Shown here piece by piece: positions 45,809-54,693 of a DNA stretch of 64,000 nt. The notes beneath the pieces were generated by a model, which saw nothing but the letters and a program-made list of their open reading frames with translations, had not been told where the DNA came from and did not search any database. Made by a program: the position numbers and the translations under genes. Source of the stretch: Azospirillum ramasamyi (GTDB lineage Bacteria > Pseudomonadota > Alphaproteobacteria > Azospirillales > Azospirillaceae); NCBI RefSeq assembly GCF_003233655.1, contig NZ_CP029829.1, positions 480,978-544,977 on the forward strand, in the 5' to 3' direction. The stretch's first letter is position 1. Every line of letters starts with the position of its first letter.

Positions 45809-46564
45809 TCAGAGCACCGTCAGCATGCTGGCGACCAGCGGATGGCGGACGATGTCCTTCTCGGTCAGGCGGGCGACGGCGATGCCCTCCACCGCTTCCA
45901 GCCGGCGGGCGATGTCGGCCAGCCCGGACAGGTTGTCCAGCAGGTCTGTCTGGTCGGGATCGCCGGTCAGCACCATGGTGGAGTGCCAGCCCAGCCGTGT
46001 CAGCAGCATCTTGATCTGGGCGTAGGTGCAGTTCTGCGCCTCGTCGATCACCACGAAGGCGTTGTTCAGGGTGCGGCCCCGCATGAAGCCCACCGGCGCG
46101 ATCTCGATTGTGCCGTCGGCCATCATCATCCGCAGCCGCTTGGAGCCCAGCCGGTCGGTCAGCGCGTCGTAGAGCGGGCGCAGGAAGGGGGCCATCTTCT
46201 CGTGCATGTCGCCGGGGAGATAGCCGATGCTCTCGCCGGCCTCGATCGCCGGGCGGGACAGGACGATGCGGTCGACGCTTCCCGATTCCAGGGCCTCCAC
46301 CGCCGATGAGATGGCGATGTAGGTCTTGCCGGTGCCCGCCGGTCCGAGCGCCACCACCAGGTTATGGGTCTTGATCGCCTCCATCAGGAGCTTCTGGTTG
46401 GGGTTCTGCGGCTTGACCTTGCGGAGATAGCTCTGGTCGCGGCGGTCGTCGCGCCCACCGAGCGGATCCCAGCCGGTGGCGGCGGGGCTGCTCATGCTGG
46501 GGAAAAGCGGGTGGACGGTGGAATCGTCCGCCGCGGCGATGCCTTTGCTGGAACGCTTGGCCAT
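45809..46564 (-). CDS. PhoH-like ATPase
   Basis: 251 residues from MAKRSSK, with GAGGAGA upstream. The P-loop [10 protein letters not shown] near residue 80, the Walker [11 protein letters not shown] near 180 and a sensor-like [10 protein letters not shown] near 210 mark the PhoH ATPase domain, related to superfamily I helicases. Only the PhoH domain is present, with no N-terminal KH or PIN domain. The role is unknown, perhaps RNA metabolism. Its leader contains a complete intrinsic terminator (46625-46650). Confidence 0.93.
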   Translation of the reverse strand: MAKRSSKGIAAADDSTVHPLFPSMSSPAATGWDPLGGRDDRRDQSYLRKVKPQNPNQKLLMEAIKTHNLVVALGPAGTGKTYIAISSAVEALESGSVDRIVLSRPAIEAGESIGYLPGDMHEKMAPFLRPLYDALTDRLGSKRLRMMMADGTIEIAPVGFMRGRTLNNAFVVIDEAQNCTYAQIKMLLTRLGWHSTMVLTGDPDQTDLLDNLSGLADIARRLEAVEGIAVARLTEKDIVRHPLVASMLTVL

Positions 46565-46624
46565 GTCGCATCTCCTCGATAGGTGGGGGTGGCGCCGGAG
46601 CCGGGCATGACGGCATCCGGGCAC

Positions 46625-46650
46625 AAAAAAGCCTCCCGCAGGGGGAGGCT
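46625..46650 (-). terminator. orphan intrinsic terminator upstream of the phoH-like gene
   Basis: Minus strand: AGCCTCCC-CCTGC-GGGAGGCTTTTTTG, an 8-bp perfect stem with a 5-base loop and a T6 run. It ends about 60 bp before the phoH-like start. There is no gene on the same strand upstream of it, so it must end an unannotated short RNA or attenuate the phoH-like leader. Confidence 0.8.
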
Positions 46651-47292
46651 CGACCGGATGCATGGATGCTCGCTGTTGAATGCTTCGCCGGGGGTTGCGG
46701 CCGGGCGTCGTGCCGGATCCGGACATGCCGGTGCGGGCCGACGGGGGAGGTGCTCTATGAGCGGAACAAGGTGCAAGAGAACCTCGTCGTCGTTGGAAGC
46801 CACGCAACCTGACTGTACCGGTCTAAACGCATGGCGTCAGGAGAAATTGCGGTCGACGCGAAATATTCATACTAGATATGGTGTGGGTGCCGCGGGAAAG
46901 CTGGGGCAGGGCAGGGTTGGTAATCCTTTCTGCCGAGCCGTATCCTCCGCCGCTTGGCCTTCCGGCTGATGCGGCCGAAAGGCTTTGCCGCTGCCGGACG
47001 CTTTCATTACACTGTGCGGCCACGGGGGAAATCGAACGACATGCCGCAACCCTGGCCTGTCCGCTCAGGTGGACGGTCACGGCCCAAGCTCTCGCCCAGG
47101 TCGCCGCGGTCTGCGATGGCCAGGGGGTGTTTGGGCTTGTCCGCCGCCGGGCGCTGGCCCGGCACTCGGGCGCGGCATTCGATTGTCACTCGTGGGGGCG
47201 GGGAAACTCTTGAATCCGACCGCTGCGGACGGCTAGAAGGCGCGGATTGGCCGGCTCGATGCCGGTGCCGGGCGCGATGGCGGTCGGCTCCG

Positions 47293-47340
47293 GACCGGAC
47301 GCAGGGCGGAACCAGACGCAGGGCGGACCGGACGCACGGC
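47293..47340. repeat. three imperfect 16-17-bp tandem repeats
   Basis: Units near GACCGGACGCAGGGCG appear three times, directly before the minC ribosome-binding site (GGGAAGG at 47361). They could arise from slippage; no function is apparent. Confidence 0.55.
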
Positions 47341-47372
47341 ACGGGACGGCAGGAACGAACGGGAAGGCTACG

Positions 47373-48140
47373 GTGAGCAGCGCCAGTCAGGTCGCCGAAC
47401 GGGATGTGCCGTTCCAGTTGCGAGGCAATTCCTTCACCATGATGGTGCTGAAGGTATTTGCTCCGACATCGCCGAATTTCTTCACCCAACTGAACGTCAA
47501 GGTGCGCCAGGCGCCCAACTTCTTCCACAACGCGCCGGTCGTGCTGGATTTCGACGACCTGCCGGAGTCCATCGTCTTCGACCTGGGCGCCTTCGTGGCG
47601 CAGGTGCAGGCGCTGAACCTGCTGCCGGTCGGATTCCAGGGCGGGCCGCAGGCGGTGCGCGAGGCGGCGATGAATGTCGGCCTGACGCCGATGCCGTCGG
47701 GCCGCGCCGCCAAGCTGGAAGAGGTGGTGAAGGCCCCCGATCCCCGCCAGCCGGATCAGCAGGCGCCGGTCGCCGCTCCGCAGGTGCTGATCGAGGTCGT
47801 CCACCGCCCGACCGTGGTGGTGACCGAACCGGTGCGCTCCGGCATGCGGGTCTATGCCGAGAAGACCGACCTGATCGTCACCAGCTCCGTTTCTCCGGGG
47901 GCGGAGTTGCTGGCCGACGGCAACATCCATGTCTACGGCGCGCTGCGCGGCCGGGCGCTGGCCGGTTTCTCCGGCGACACCAACGCCCGCATCTTCTGCC
48001 ACAGCCTGGAGGCGGAGGTTCTTTCGGTCGCAGGCAATTATCGTATCAGCGAAGACATCGGCAGTGACTTTTACAAGAAAGCCGTGCAGGTTTTCCTGCG
48101 CGACGGCGTACTCAGCATGGACCTTCTGAAGACGGGCTGA
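47373..48140 (+). CDS. minC: septum site-determining protein MinC
   Basis: 255 residues from a GTG (SSASQVAERD), which follows GGGAAGG by five bases; the open frame upstream is not conserved. The N-terminal domain (about 1-110) contacts FtsZ; the C-terminal beta-helix domain is clear from SGMRVYAEKTDLIVTSSVSPGAELLADGNIHVYGALRGRALAG (given here only as landmarks; it is near residues 160-200). MinC blocks Z-ring assembly away from mid-cell, bound to MinD. It starts the minCDE operon; minD follows 94 bp later. Confidence 0.95.
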   Translation: MSSASQVAERDVPFQLRGNSFTMMVLKVFAPTSPNFFTQLNVKVRQAPNFFHNAPVVLDFDDLPESIVFDLGAFVAQVQALNLLPVGFQGGPQAVREAAMNVGLTPMPSGRAAKLEEVVKAPDPRQPDQQAPVAAPQVLIEVVHRPTVVVTEPVRSGMRVYAEKTDLIVTSSVSPGAELLADGNIHVYGALRGRALAGFSGDTNARIFCHSLEAEVLSVAGNYRISEDIGSDFYKKAVQVFLRDGVLSMDLLKTG

Positions 48141-48234
48141 GACGCGATAGGATAGGGTCTGTTCCGAAGGCTGATATCTTCGGATCGACTATGGTATCGG
48201 TGACGGCAACTTTGGGATTATGGGAGAGGCTCCG

Positions 48235-49050
48235 TTGAGCAAGATCATCGTCATGACCTCCGGCAAGGGCGGTGTCGGCAAGACGACCTCGTCCGCGGCC
48301 TTCGCAACCGGACTGGCGCTTCGCGGTTTCAAGACGGTCGTCATCGACTTCGACGTCGGCCTGCGCAACCTGGATCTGGTGATGGGTTGCGAACGCCGGG
48401 TGGTCTTCGACTTCATCAACGTCATCAATGGCGAAGCGAAGCTCAACCAGGCGCTGATCAAGGACAAGCGGATCGACAACCTCTACATCCTCCCCACGTC
48501 GCAGACGCGCGACAAGGACGCGCTGACCCGCGAGGGGGTGGAGAAGGTTCTGAACGAACTGTCGAAGGAATTCGACTACATCCTGTGCGACAGCCCGGCC
48601 GGCATCGAGCGCGGCGCTCTGATGTCGCTCTATTTCGCCGACCACGCGATCATCGTCACCAATCCCGAAGTCTCGTCGGTGCGCGACAGCGACCGCATCC
48701 TGGGCGTGCTGAACTCGCGTTCCCGCCGGGCGGAACAGGGGCTGGAGCCGGTGACCCAGCAGCTTCTGCTGACCCGCTACGACCCGGAGCGGGTCGAGAA
48801 GGGCGAGATGCTGAAGGTCGACGACGTGCTGGAGATCCTGGCGATCCCGCTGCTCGGCGTCATTCCGGAAAGCCAGGCGGTGCTGCGCGCCTCCAACGTC
48901 GGCATGCCGGTGATCCTCGATGAGGTTTCCAATGCCGGGCTGGCCTATTCGGACGCGGTCGGCCGCTTCCTGGGCGAGGACATCGAGCATCGCTTCGTCA
49001 CCCCCCAGAAGAAGGGCCTGTTCAGCCGGCTCCTGCGGAGGAGCGCATGA
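48235..49050 (+). CDS. minD: septum site-determining ATPase MinD
   Basis: 271 residues from a TTG preceded by GGGAGAGG at ideal spacing, matching the usual size of 270; an ATG 15 bases upstream (48220) is the alternative. The deviant P-loop SGKGGVGKTT lies at the N terminus, IDFDVGLRNLD near residue 40 and CDSPAGIE near 120. The C-terminal membrane-targeting amphipathic helix reads KKGLFSRLLRR. MinD recruits MinC to the membrane and is released by MinE. It overlaps minE by four bases (ATGA). Confidence 0.96.
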   Translation: MSKIIVMTSGKGGVGKTTSSAAFATGLALRGFKTVVIDFDVGLRNLDLVMGCERRVVFDFINVINGEAKLNQALIKDKRIDNLYILPTSQTRDKDALTREGVEKVLNELSKEFDYILCDSPAGIERGALMSLYFADHAIIVTNPEVSSVRDSDRILGVLNSRSRRAEQGLEPVTQQLLLTRYDPERVEKGEMLKVDDVLEILAIPLLGVIPESQAVLRASNVGMPVILDEVSNAGLAYSDAVGRFLGEDIEHRFVTPQKKGLFSRLLRRSA

Positions 49051-49409
49051 GCATCTTCAACTTCTTCCGCACGACACCGCGCGCGTCGGCCGTTCAGGCC
49101 AAGGAGCGTCTGCAGATCGTCATGGCGCATGAGCGCGCCGGCCGCAGCGGCCCTGACTATCTGCCGATGCTCCAGCAGGAACTGCTGGCGGTCATCGCCA
49201 AATACGTCAACATCGACGAGAACAAGGTCGAGGTGAAGCTCGACCGCGGCGGTGACTGCTCGACCCTGGAGGTCAACATCGAACTGCCGGCCCGCGAGCA
49301 GGCCAAGGCCGCCGCCGCGGCCAAGGCGGCCGAGAAGCCGGCCGGCAACGACGATGCCGCGGCCAAGCGCGCAACCGCCGGCAATGCCGGTGCGAAGAAG
49401 CGCATCTGA
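49047..49409 (+). CDS. minE: cell division topological specificity factor MinE
   Basis: 120 residues; the family is usually about 85-90, so the Ala/Lys-rich tail after residue 90 is an extension. The N-terminal membrane helix SIFNFFR and the MinD-binding segment AKERLQIVMAHERAG are typical, and the dimer domain continues to VEVNIELP. MinE stimulates MinD ATPase and sets pole-to-pole oscillation. Its start overlaps the minD stop. A terminator follows at 49465-49494. Confidence 0.95.
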   Translation: MSIFNFFRTTPRASAVQAKERLQIVMAHERAGRSGPDYLPMLQQELLAVIAKYVNIDENKVEVKLDRGGDCSTLEVNIELPAREQAKAAAAAKAAEKPAGNDDAAAKRATAGNAGAKKRI

Positions 49410-49464
49410 CCCGGGGGGCGGCACCTGTTTCCGCCGCCGCCGGAGTTTCGTCCGAATGTCAAGG

Positions 49465-49494
49465 ATCCCTCCGGTGCAGCCGCGCCGGGGGGAT
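49465..49494 (+). terminator. probable terminator of the minCDE operon
   Basis: Stem ATCCCTCCGG / CCGGGGGGAT with one G:U pair and a 10-base loop, followed by TCTGCTTT. It lies 55 bp after minE. The U-tract is interrupted, so the call is moderate. Confidence 0.5.
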
Positions 49495-49697
49495 TCTGCT
49501 TTCGGAGCCTCTGGCTTGGGCTTCGGCATCGGACATAGGCCGCCCCTGATCATCCGTCCGGGTTTACGGGCGGGCGGGGACGGGGTATCAACAGGGATAC
49601 GCCGCACGAAAGGCCAATGGCTCCAAAGGCCTGCCTATGACGGGTCCAGGAACCGGGGCTGGAGGCGGCGGACCGACCACGGGACAAGAGGGTGCCG

Positions 49698-51092
49698 ATG
49701 TTCGTCGATTGCTCGTCGCTGATCGCCGAGAACCCGCCGCGGCCATCGAACGGAATTGCGGTCACGGACATCGACGGCGATGGGGCCTTCGAGTTGGTCG
49801 TGGCCGGCTACCGTACCGCCAACCTCGCCCTGAAATGGGTGGACGGCCGGCTGGTCGACATCGCGGGTCCGCTGCTCGCCGATCCCGCCGGCCCCGCCCT
49901 GGGGCTGGCCGCCGCCGACATCGACGGCGACGGGCGGGAGGAGCTTTACGTCGTCAACAGCGACCGCGCCACCGGTTCCAAGGACATGGCCGACCGGCTG
50001 TTCGCCTGCTTCGGCAAGCATTGGCTCGACCTGTTCGCCCAGGCGGAGAATGCCGGCGTCGCCAACCACACCGCGGCCGGCGCTGTCGCGGCGATGGACC
50101 GCTGGGGCCATGGCCGCTACGGCTTCCTGGTGGCGACGGATGGCGGTCCCCTGCGCCTCTATGAGCTGACCCGCCGCGGCCGGCTGGAGGATGGGGCGGA
50201 GGAGGCCGGGCTGGACTCCATCGGCGCGGCACGCGGCGTCACCGCCCTGTCGATCGTCTCCGACCATATGGATGTGGTGACGGTCAACGACGGCGGTCCC
50301 AACGAGCTGTTCCGCAACCTCGGCGACGGCAATTTCGAGGAGATCGCGGAAGAACGCGGCATCGCCGATTCGCGTCCGTCCGGCCGCGCGGTGGTGGCGC
50401 TGGACGCCGACGGCGATGGGCTGTTCGATCTCGTGGTCGGCACCTGGGACGGCGCGCAGCGCTATTTCCAGCAGCGCATGGGCGGCGGCTTCGTCGAAAC
50501 GGCCGGGGCCGATTTTTCGATGCCCGGCCGCATCTTCACCGTCGTCGCCGCCGATTTCGACAATGACGGCTATGAGGAGCTGTTCTTCCATGCCCATGGC
50601 GAGCCGAACCGCCTGTTCGGCTGGCGCGACGACCAGTGGCAGGAGCTGGAGCTTGGCGACGCCGCCGAGCCGAAGGGGCTCGGCACCGGCGCCGTCGCTG
50701 TTGACATCGACGGGGACGGGCGTCTGGAACTGATCCTGGCGCATGGCGCCTCCCATGGCGGCTCCCATGGCGCAGAGGTGAGTGCGCAGCCGCTGTCGGT
50801 CTTCCGGCCGGAGGCGAACAACCATGGCTGGCTGCGCGTGCAGCCGCTGACCCCCTTCGGCGCGCCGGCCCGCGGCGCGGTGGTCAGCCTGACCGCCGGC
50901 GGACGCCGCCAGCGCCGGGCGGTGTGCGCCGGCTCCGGCTATCTCTGCCAGGGCGAACCGGTCGCCCATTTCGGCCTGGGGCCGCTCCATGCGGTGGAGC
51001 AGGTGGAGGTGCGCTGGCCCGACGGCACCGTGGTGACGGTGGACAACCCGCCGGCCGACCGGCTGCTGACCATACCCTATCCGCCGGAATGA
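49698..51092 (+). CDS. CRTAC1-like protein with FG-GAP/VCBS repeats
   Basis: 464 residues from the ATG after GAGGG; a GTG six bases upstream is an alternative. Five calcium-binding-type loops can be read: DIDGDGAFELVV, DIDGDGREELYV, DADGDGLFDLVV, DFDNDGYEELFF and DIDGDGRLELIL, forming a beta-propeller. The C-terminal 90 residues match the ASPIC/UnbV domain (RGAVVSLTAGG, SGYLCQGEPVAHFGLG, VEVRWPDG). Relatives are usually exported, yet no signal peptide is visible here. Function unknown; perhaps adhesion or Ca2+ binding. It is the first gene of a plus-strand stretch that includes two chemoreceptor-like proteins. Confidence 0.88.
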   Translation: MFVDCSSLIAENPPRPSNGIAVTDIDGDGAFELVVAGYRTANLALKWVDGRLVDIAGPLLADPAGPALGLAAADIDGDGREELYVVNSDRATGSKDMADRLFACFGKHWLDLFAQAENAGVANHTAAGAVAAMDRWGHGRYGFLVATDGGPLRLYELTRRGRLEDGAEEAGLDSIGAARGVTALSIVSDHMDVVTVNDGGPNELFRNLGDGNFEEIAEERGIADSRPSGRAVVALDADGDGLFDLVVGTWDGAQRYFQQRMGGGFVETAGADFSMPGRIFTVVAADFDNDGYEELFFHAHGEPNRLFGWRDDQWQELELGDAAEPKGLGTGAVAVDIDGDGRLELILAHGASHGGSHGAEVSAQPLSVFRPEANNHGWLRVQPLTPFGAPARGAVVSLTAGGRRQRRAVCAGSGYLCQGEPVAHFGLGPLHAVEQVEVRWPDGTVVTVDNPPADRLLTIPYPPE

Positions 51093-51333
51093 GGCGGCTG
51101 TTCCGGCCTATCGTCCGTAGCCAAATATTTCAGCACCGCAATAGGTAGAGTCTTTTCTGCAAGCTTCCGTCACACTACAGTGCGGATCGTTGCGGCGCCC
51201 GCGGTGCGGGGCATCGCGCGGCGTTCCGATTCGGACATAATCCGTCCTTGCCGCCGGTTTTCGCCGCGATGAAGGAGCATGCCGCTACCGGTGTGATCCG
51301 GGCGGGTCGGATATGCGGGGGACCGGAAGGCAC

Positions 51334-51858
51334 ATGGCACGACGCGACGTTCTCCTGACGGGGGTGGAACGCTTTTTCGACCCGGATGAAGTCATCGTTT
51401 CCAAGACGGACCTGAAGGGGCGGATCACCTACGCGAACCGGGTGTTCCAGCAGGTCGCCGGTTACAGCGAAGCGGAACTGATGGGCGCCCCCCATTCCAT
51501 CGTGCGCCATCCCGACATGCCGCGCTGCGTGTTCAAGCTGCTGTGGGACACGCTGGAGGCGGAGCAGGAGATCTTCGCCTATGTGGTCAACCGCGCCCGC
51601 AACGGTGATCATTATTGGGTATTCGCCCATGTCACACCCAGTTTCGACGCGGACGGTCGGGTGATCGGCTACCATTCCTCCCGCCGGGTGCCGGAGCGGT
51701 CGGCGCTGGACAAGGTTATTCCGCTCTACCGCCAGCTCCTCGACATCGAGGACAGCCATGCCGACCGCAAGCAGGGAATGGAGGCCGGATTCGCCGCCGT
51801 CCTCGCCCTGCTGGCCGAAAAGGGAATCGGGTATGACGAATTCGTCTTCTCCCTCTAA
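51334..51858 (+). CDS. PAS domain protein (aerotaxis sensor, Aer-like N-terminal part)
   Basis: 174 residues from [16 protein letters not shown] lies upstream. A single PAS domain of the Aer/FAD type: [43 protein letters not shown] (landmark near residues 22-65), then [20 protein letters not shown] and [11 protein letters not shown]. In E. coli Aer this PAS is joined to the signalling part; here it ends and a chemoreceptor gene begins inside its last 26 bases. The two proteins very likely work together. Confidence 0.9.
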   Translation: MARRDVLLTGVERFFDPDEVIVSKTDLKGRITYANRVFQQVAGYSEAELMGAPHSIVRHPDMPRCVFKLLWDTLEAEQEIFAYVVNRARNGDHYWVFAHVTPSFDADGRVIGYHSSRRVPERSALDKVIPLYRQLLDIEDSHADRKQGMEAGFAAVLALLAEKGIGYDEFVFSL

Positions 51859-53161
51859 CGCCTCGTCCCTGACCCGGGTCGGCTGGCTGGTCGCGCTTGG
51901 CTTCGCCGCGCTGGCGGCCCTGCTGGTCGTCGAGCTGCTGGATGCCGGCGATACCGTCTTGCGCGCCGGCCTGGCGCTGGCCGGGCTCGCCGCGCTGGGC
52001 GGGGCCGGCCTGCACCTGCGCCGTACCGCCGCCGCGGTGCGGCAGCTGACCGAGGTCAACCGAGCCGTCGCCGCCGGCGATTTCGAGGCGCGGGTCATCG
52101 GCATCCGCGAGGGTGGAGCGCTGGGCGAGCTGATGCACGCCACCAACGACGCCATCGACCGCACCGACGCCTTCGTGCGCGAGGCGACGGCCTCCATGCA
52201 TGCGGTGTCGGAACACAAGTATTTCCGCCGGATCGTGCTGCGCGGCATGCAGGGCGGCTTCCTGCACGCCAGCCGCACCATCAATGCGGCGACCGAGAGC
52301 ATTTCGCAGAAGGTCGCCGGTTTCGCCGGGGTCACCCAGCGCTTCGAGGGGCAGATCCAGAGCGTCTGCAGCGAGGTGGCCGACACCGCCCACCGGCTGG
52401 AGGTCTCCGCCCGCACCATGGAGACCGACGCGACCCAGGCGAGTGGCAAGGCCTCGTCGGTCGCGGCCTCCGCGGCGCAGACCGGCAGCAATGTCGGCAG
52501 CGTCGCCGCCGCGACGGAGGAACTGTCCGCCTCCATCGCCGAGATCGCCCGCCAGATCGGCGAGGTGGCCCGCGTCGCCGAAACCGCGGCCGGCGAGGCC
52601 GAGCGGTCGAACGCGCTGGTCGCCACGTTGTCCGAGGCGGCGCGCACGGTCGGCGACGTCATCACCCTGATCAACGACATCGCCCGCCAGACCAACCTCC
52701 TGGCCCTGAACGCCACGATCGAGGCGGCACGGGCGGGGGAGGCCGGCAAGGGCTTCGCCGTCGTGGCGCAGGAGGTGAAGCGGCTGGCCGACCAGACCGC
52801 CAAGGCCACCGGCGATATCGCGGCCCAGATCGCCGGCATCCAGTCCTCCACCGACGAGGCGGTGGGCGCCATCCTCGGCATCGGCCGCACCATCACCTCG
52901 ATCAACGAGATCGCCGGCGGCATCAGCGCCGGGATCGACCAGCAGGGCTCCGCCGTGCGCGAGATCCTCGTCAACATGGAACAGGCCGCCGCCGGCACCC
53001 GCGCGGTGTCCGACGACATCCGCGAGGTCACCGATGCCGCCGGCCGCACCAGCGGCACCGCGCACGAGGTGTTCGCTGCGTCCGAACGCATGGCGGCCGA
53101 AGCCGACCGGCTGACCCGCGAGGTGCAACTCTTCCTCGACGAGATGCATCGCGTCGCCTGA
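51833..53161 (+). CDS. methyl-accepting chemotaxis protein (partner of PAS protein)
   Basis: 442 residues; the ATG overlaps the PAS gene by 26 bp in another frame. A short N terminus leads to a hydrophobic hairpin ([21 protein letters not shown] ... [20 protein letters not shown]) like the Aer membrane anchor, with no periplasmic domain. HAMP-like [19 protein letters not shown] follows, then the signalling domain with [20 protein letters not shown] near residue 285. The C terminus (FLDEMHRVA) lacks a methylesterase tether. It should carry the signal from the PAS protein to CheA. Confidence 0.93.
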   Translation: MTNSSSPSNASSLTRVGWLVALGFAALAALLVVELLDAGDTVLRAGLALAGLAALGGAGLHLRRTAAAVRQLTEVNRAVAAGDFEARVIGIREGGALGELMHATNDAIDRTDAFVREATASMHAVSEHKYFRRIVLRGMQGGFLHASRTINAATESISQKVAGFAGVTQRFEGQIQSVCSEVADTAHRLEVSARTMETDATQASGKASSVAASAAQTGSNVGSVAAATEELSASIAEIARQIGEVARVAETAAGEAERSNALVATLSEAARTVGDVITLINDIARQTNLLALNATIEAARAGEAGKGFAVVAQEVKRLADQTAKATGDIAAQIAGIQSSTDEAVGAILGIGRTITSINEIAGGISAGIDQQGSAVREILVNMEQAAAGTRAVSDDIREVTDAAGRTSGTAHEVFAASERMAAEADRLTREVQLFLDEMHRVA

Positions 53162-53539
53162 CGGCGTTCATGCGGCGTGGTGGTGTGCGCCGCATCAACT
53201 GCCCGTGGAATGTGCACGGCATATGCATGGAATCCCGCAATGCGGAATTGATCCGGCCTCTTTCCTGGCTGCTCGGACTTTTTATTGCGGATTTAGCGAG
53301 AAATCGTGCTACTTGGCGACGCCATGGCTGGCATATGACTGCCGCCGCCACGGCCGGTTGAGCAACCTCACGCCAGCCTGCCTTTTGTTTCAGCATCTTA
53401 ACCGAACGACAGTCCTGAAACATCCGGACCTGTCGTGTCATCCGCGGCCAAGTGCCGCGGAAATCGGGGAGGCTGGGCGGCCCGCGAAGACCCGGCGACG
53501 GTTGGCACGGCTTTTGATGATGGGGAAGCAGGGACGGTC
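53162..53539. other. 378-bp intergenic region
   Basis: Between the Aer-like pair and the tip-Cache gene. No gene is supported. The first 180 bp are A/T richer than the surroundings and carry small palindromes (CCGCAATGCGG at about 53236-53246; TGCACGGCATATGCA nearby), so a promoter or operator is plausible. A strict sigma54 or sigma70 match was not found. Confidence 0.35.
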
Positions 53540-54586
53540 ATGACGGGGGACAAGACGATGAGCATGGCGGGCACCGATCTGTTCGAGCTGTCGCGGGGCG
53601 TGCTGGATGTTGCCTCGAAGAAGGTGTCCTTGATCGAGGACATCACCCGGCGCACCAAGATGCTGGCGATGAACGCCCTTATCGAAGCGGCGCGCGCCGG
53701 CGACGCCGGGCGCGGCTTCGCCGTCGTCGCCAACGAGGTGTCGGAGATCTCGACACAGGTGAACAGCATCACCAAGGAACTGCGGTCGGAGATCGTCGCC
53801 CGCGTCGATCACCTGACCACCACCGGCAGCGCCATGGTGCAGGAGATGCACGGCAAGCGGCTGGCCGATCTGTCGCTGAACATGATCGAGATCATCGACC
53901 GCAACCTGTACGAACGCTCCTGCGATGTGCGCTGGTGGGCGACCGACAGCGCGGTGGTCGACTGCGCCGCCGACCCGAGCGATGAGACGCGCCGCCATGC
54001 CTCGCGCCGGCTGGGCGTGATCCTGGAATCCTACACCGTCTATCTCGACCTCTGGATCGCCGACCGCAACGGCAAGGTCATCGCCAACGGCCGGCCCGAC
54101 CGCTATCCCGGCGCCCGCGGCGCCAACGTGTCGGACGAGCCCTGGTTCCGCCAGGCGCTGGCCACCCGCAACGGCGGCGAGTTCACGGTCGGCGACGTTG
54201 CCCGCAACCGCAGCCTGGACGACCGCGTCGTCGCCACCTATGCCACCGCCATCCGCCGCGACGGCGAGTCGGACGGCGACGCCATCGGCGTGCTCGGCAT
54301 CTTCTTCGACTGGGAGCCGCAGGCCGCCGCCGTGGTCGAGGGCGTGCGGCTGGACGCCGGAGAGCGCGAGAGGTCGCGTTGCCTGCTGCTCGACGCCCGT
54401 CACCGGGTGATCGCCTCGTCCGACGGCCGTGGCCTGCTGACCGAGACGGTGCCGCTGCGCCGCAATGCCGGCTCCATGGGCCACTACATGGACAACAAGA
54501 ACCGCATCGTCGGTTATGCGCTGACGCCCGGCTATGAGACCTACAAGGGGCTCGGCTGGTACGGCGTGATCATTCAGGAGCGGTGA
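53540..54586 (+). CDS. soluble chemoreceptor-tip protein with C-terminal Cache-like sensor domain
   Basis: 348 residues from MTGDKTMSMAG, preceded by AGCAGGGACGG. Residues about 25-75 hold only the tip of a chemoreceptor signalling domain (MLAMNALIEAARAGDAGRGFAVVANEVSEIS, landmark near 38-68). After a linker the C-terminal 230 residues read as a Cache/PDC domain (YTVYLDLWIADRNGKVIANGRPDRYPG; NVSDEPWFRQAL; LGIFFDWEPQA; GYETYKGLGW). No membrane segment or signal is seen, so the usual order and location of sensor and output are reversed. The partner and ligand are unknown. Confidence 0.85.
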   Translation: MTGDKTMSMAGTDLFELSRGVLDVASKKVSLIEDITRRTKMLAMNALIEAARAGDAGRGFAVVANEVSEISTQVNSITKELRSEIVARVDHLTTTGSAMVQEMHGKRLADLSLNMIEIIDRNLYERSCDVRWWATDSAVVDCAADPSDETRRHASRRLGVILESYTVYLDLWIADRNGKVIANGRPDRYPGARGANVSDEPWFRQALATRNGGEFTVGDVARNRSLDDRVVATYATAIRRDGESDGDAIGVLGIFFDWEPQAAAVVEGVRLDAGERERSRCLLLDARHRVIASSDGRGLLTETVPLRRNAGSMGHYMDNKNRIVGYALTPGYETYKGLGWYGVIIQER

Positions 54587-54693
54587 ACCGGAAGCAGTGA
54601 GCCGGCCGCTTCGGGCCGGTCGTCTTCACTATCGCGGACTGGGGCGAGGCCGGGATACACTCCCGGCCCTGTTCCGTTTCGGGATTCGCACTC

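Larger units (their letters stand above)
46565..47372. other. 808-bp divergent region between phoH-like gene and minC
   Basis: No convincing protein-coding gene. It holds an orphan terminator pointing toward the phoH-like gene (46625-46650), an A/T-rich patch near 46855-46885 that could be a minus-strand promoter, and three imperfect 16-bp tandem repeats at 47293-47340 just before minC. Open frames on both strands here have atypical composition and no recognisable domains. Confidence 0.4.

Noticed and set aside
46492..46803. Minus-strand open frame before the phoH-like gene
   Set aside because: It reads through the orphan terminator and has no conserved features; more likely leader or sRNA sequence.
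53305..53345. Possible sigma54 promoter upstream of the tip-Cache gene (GGCATATGACTGCC)
   Set aside because: The spacing between the GG and GC elements is one base off the strict -24/-12 arrangement.
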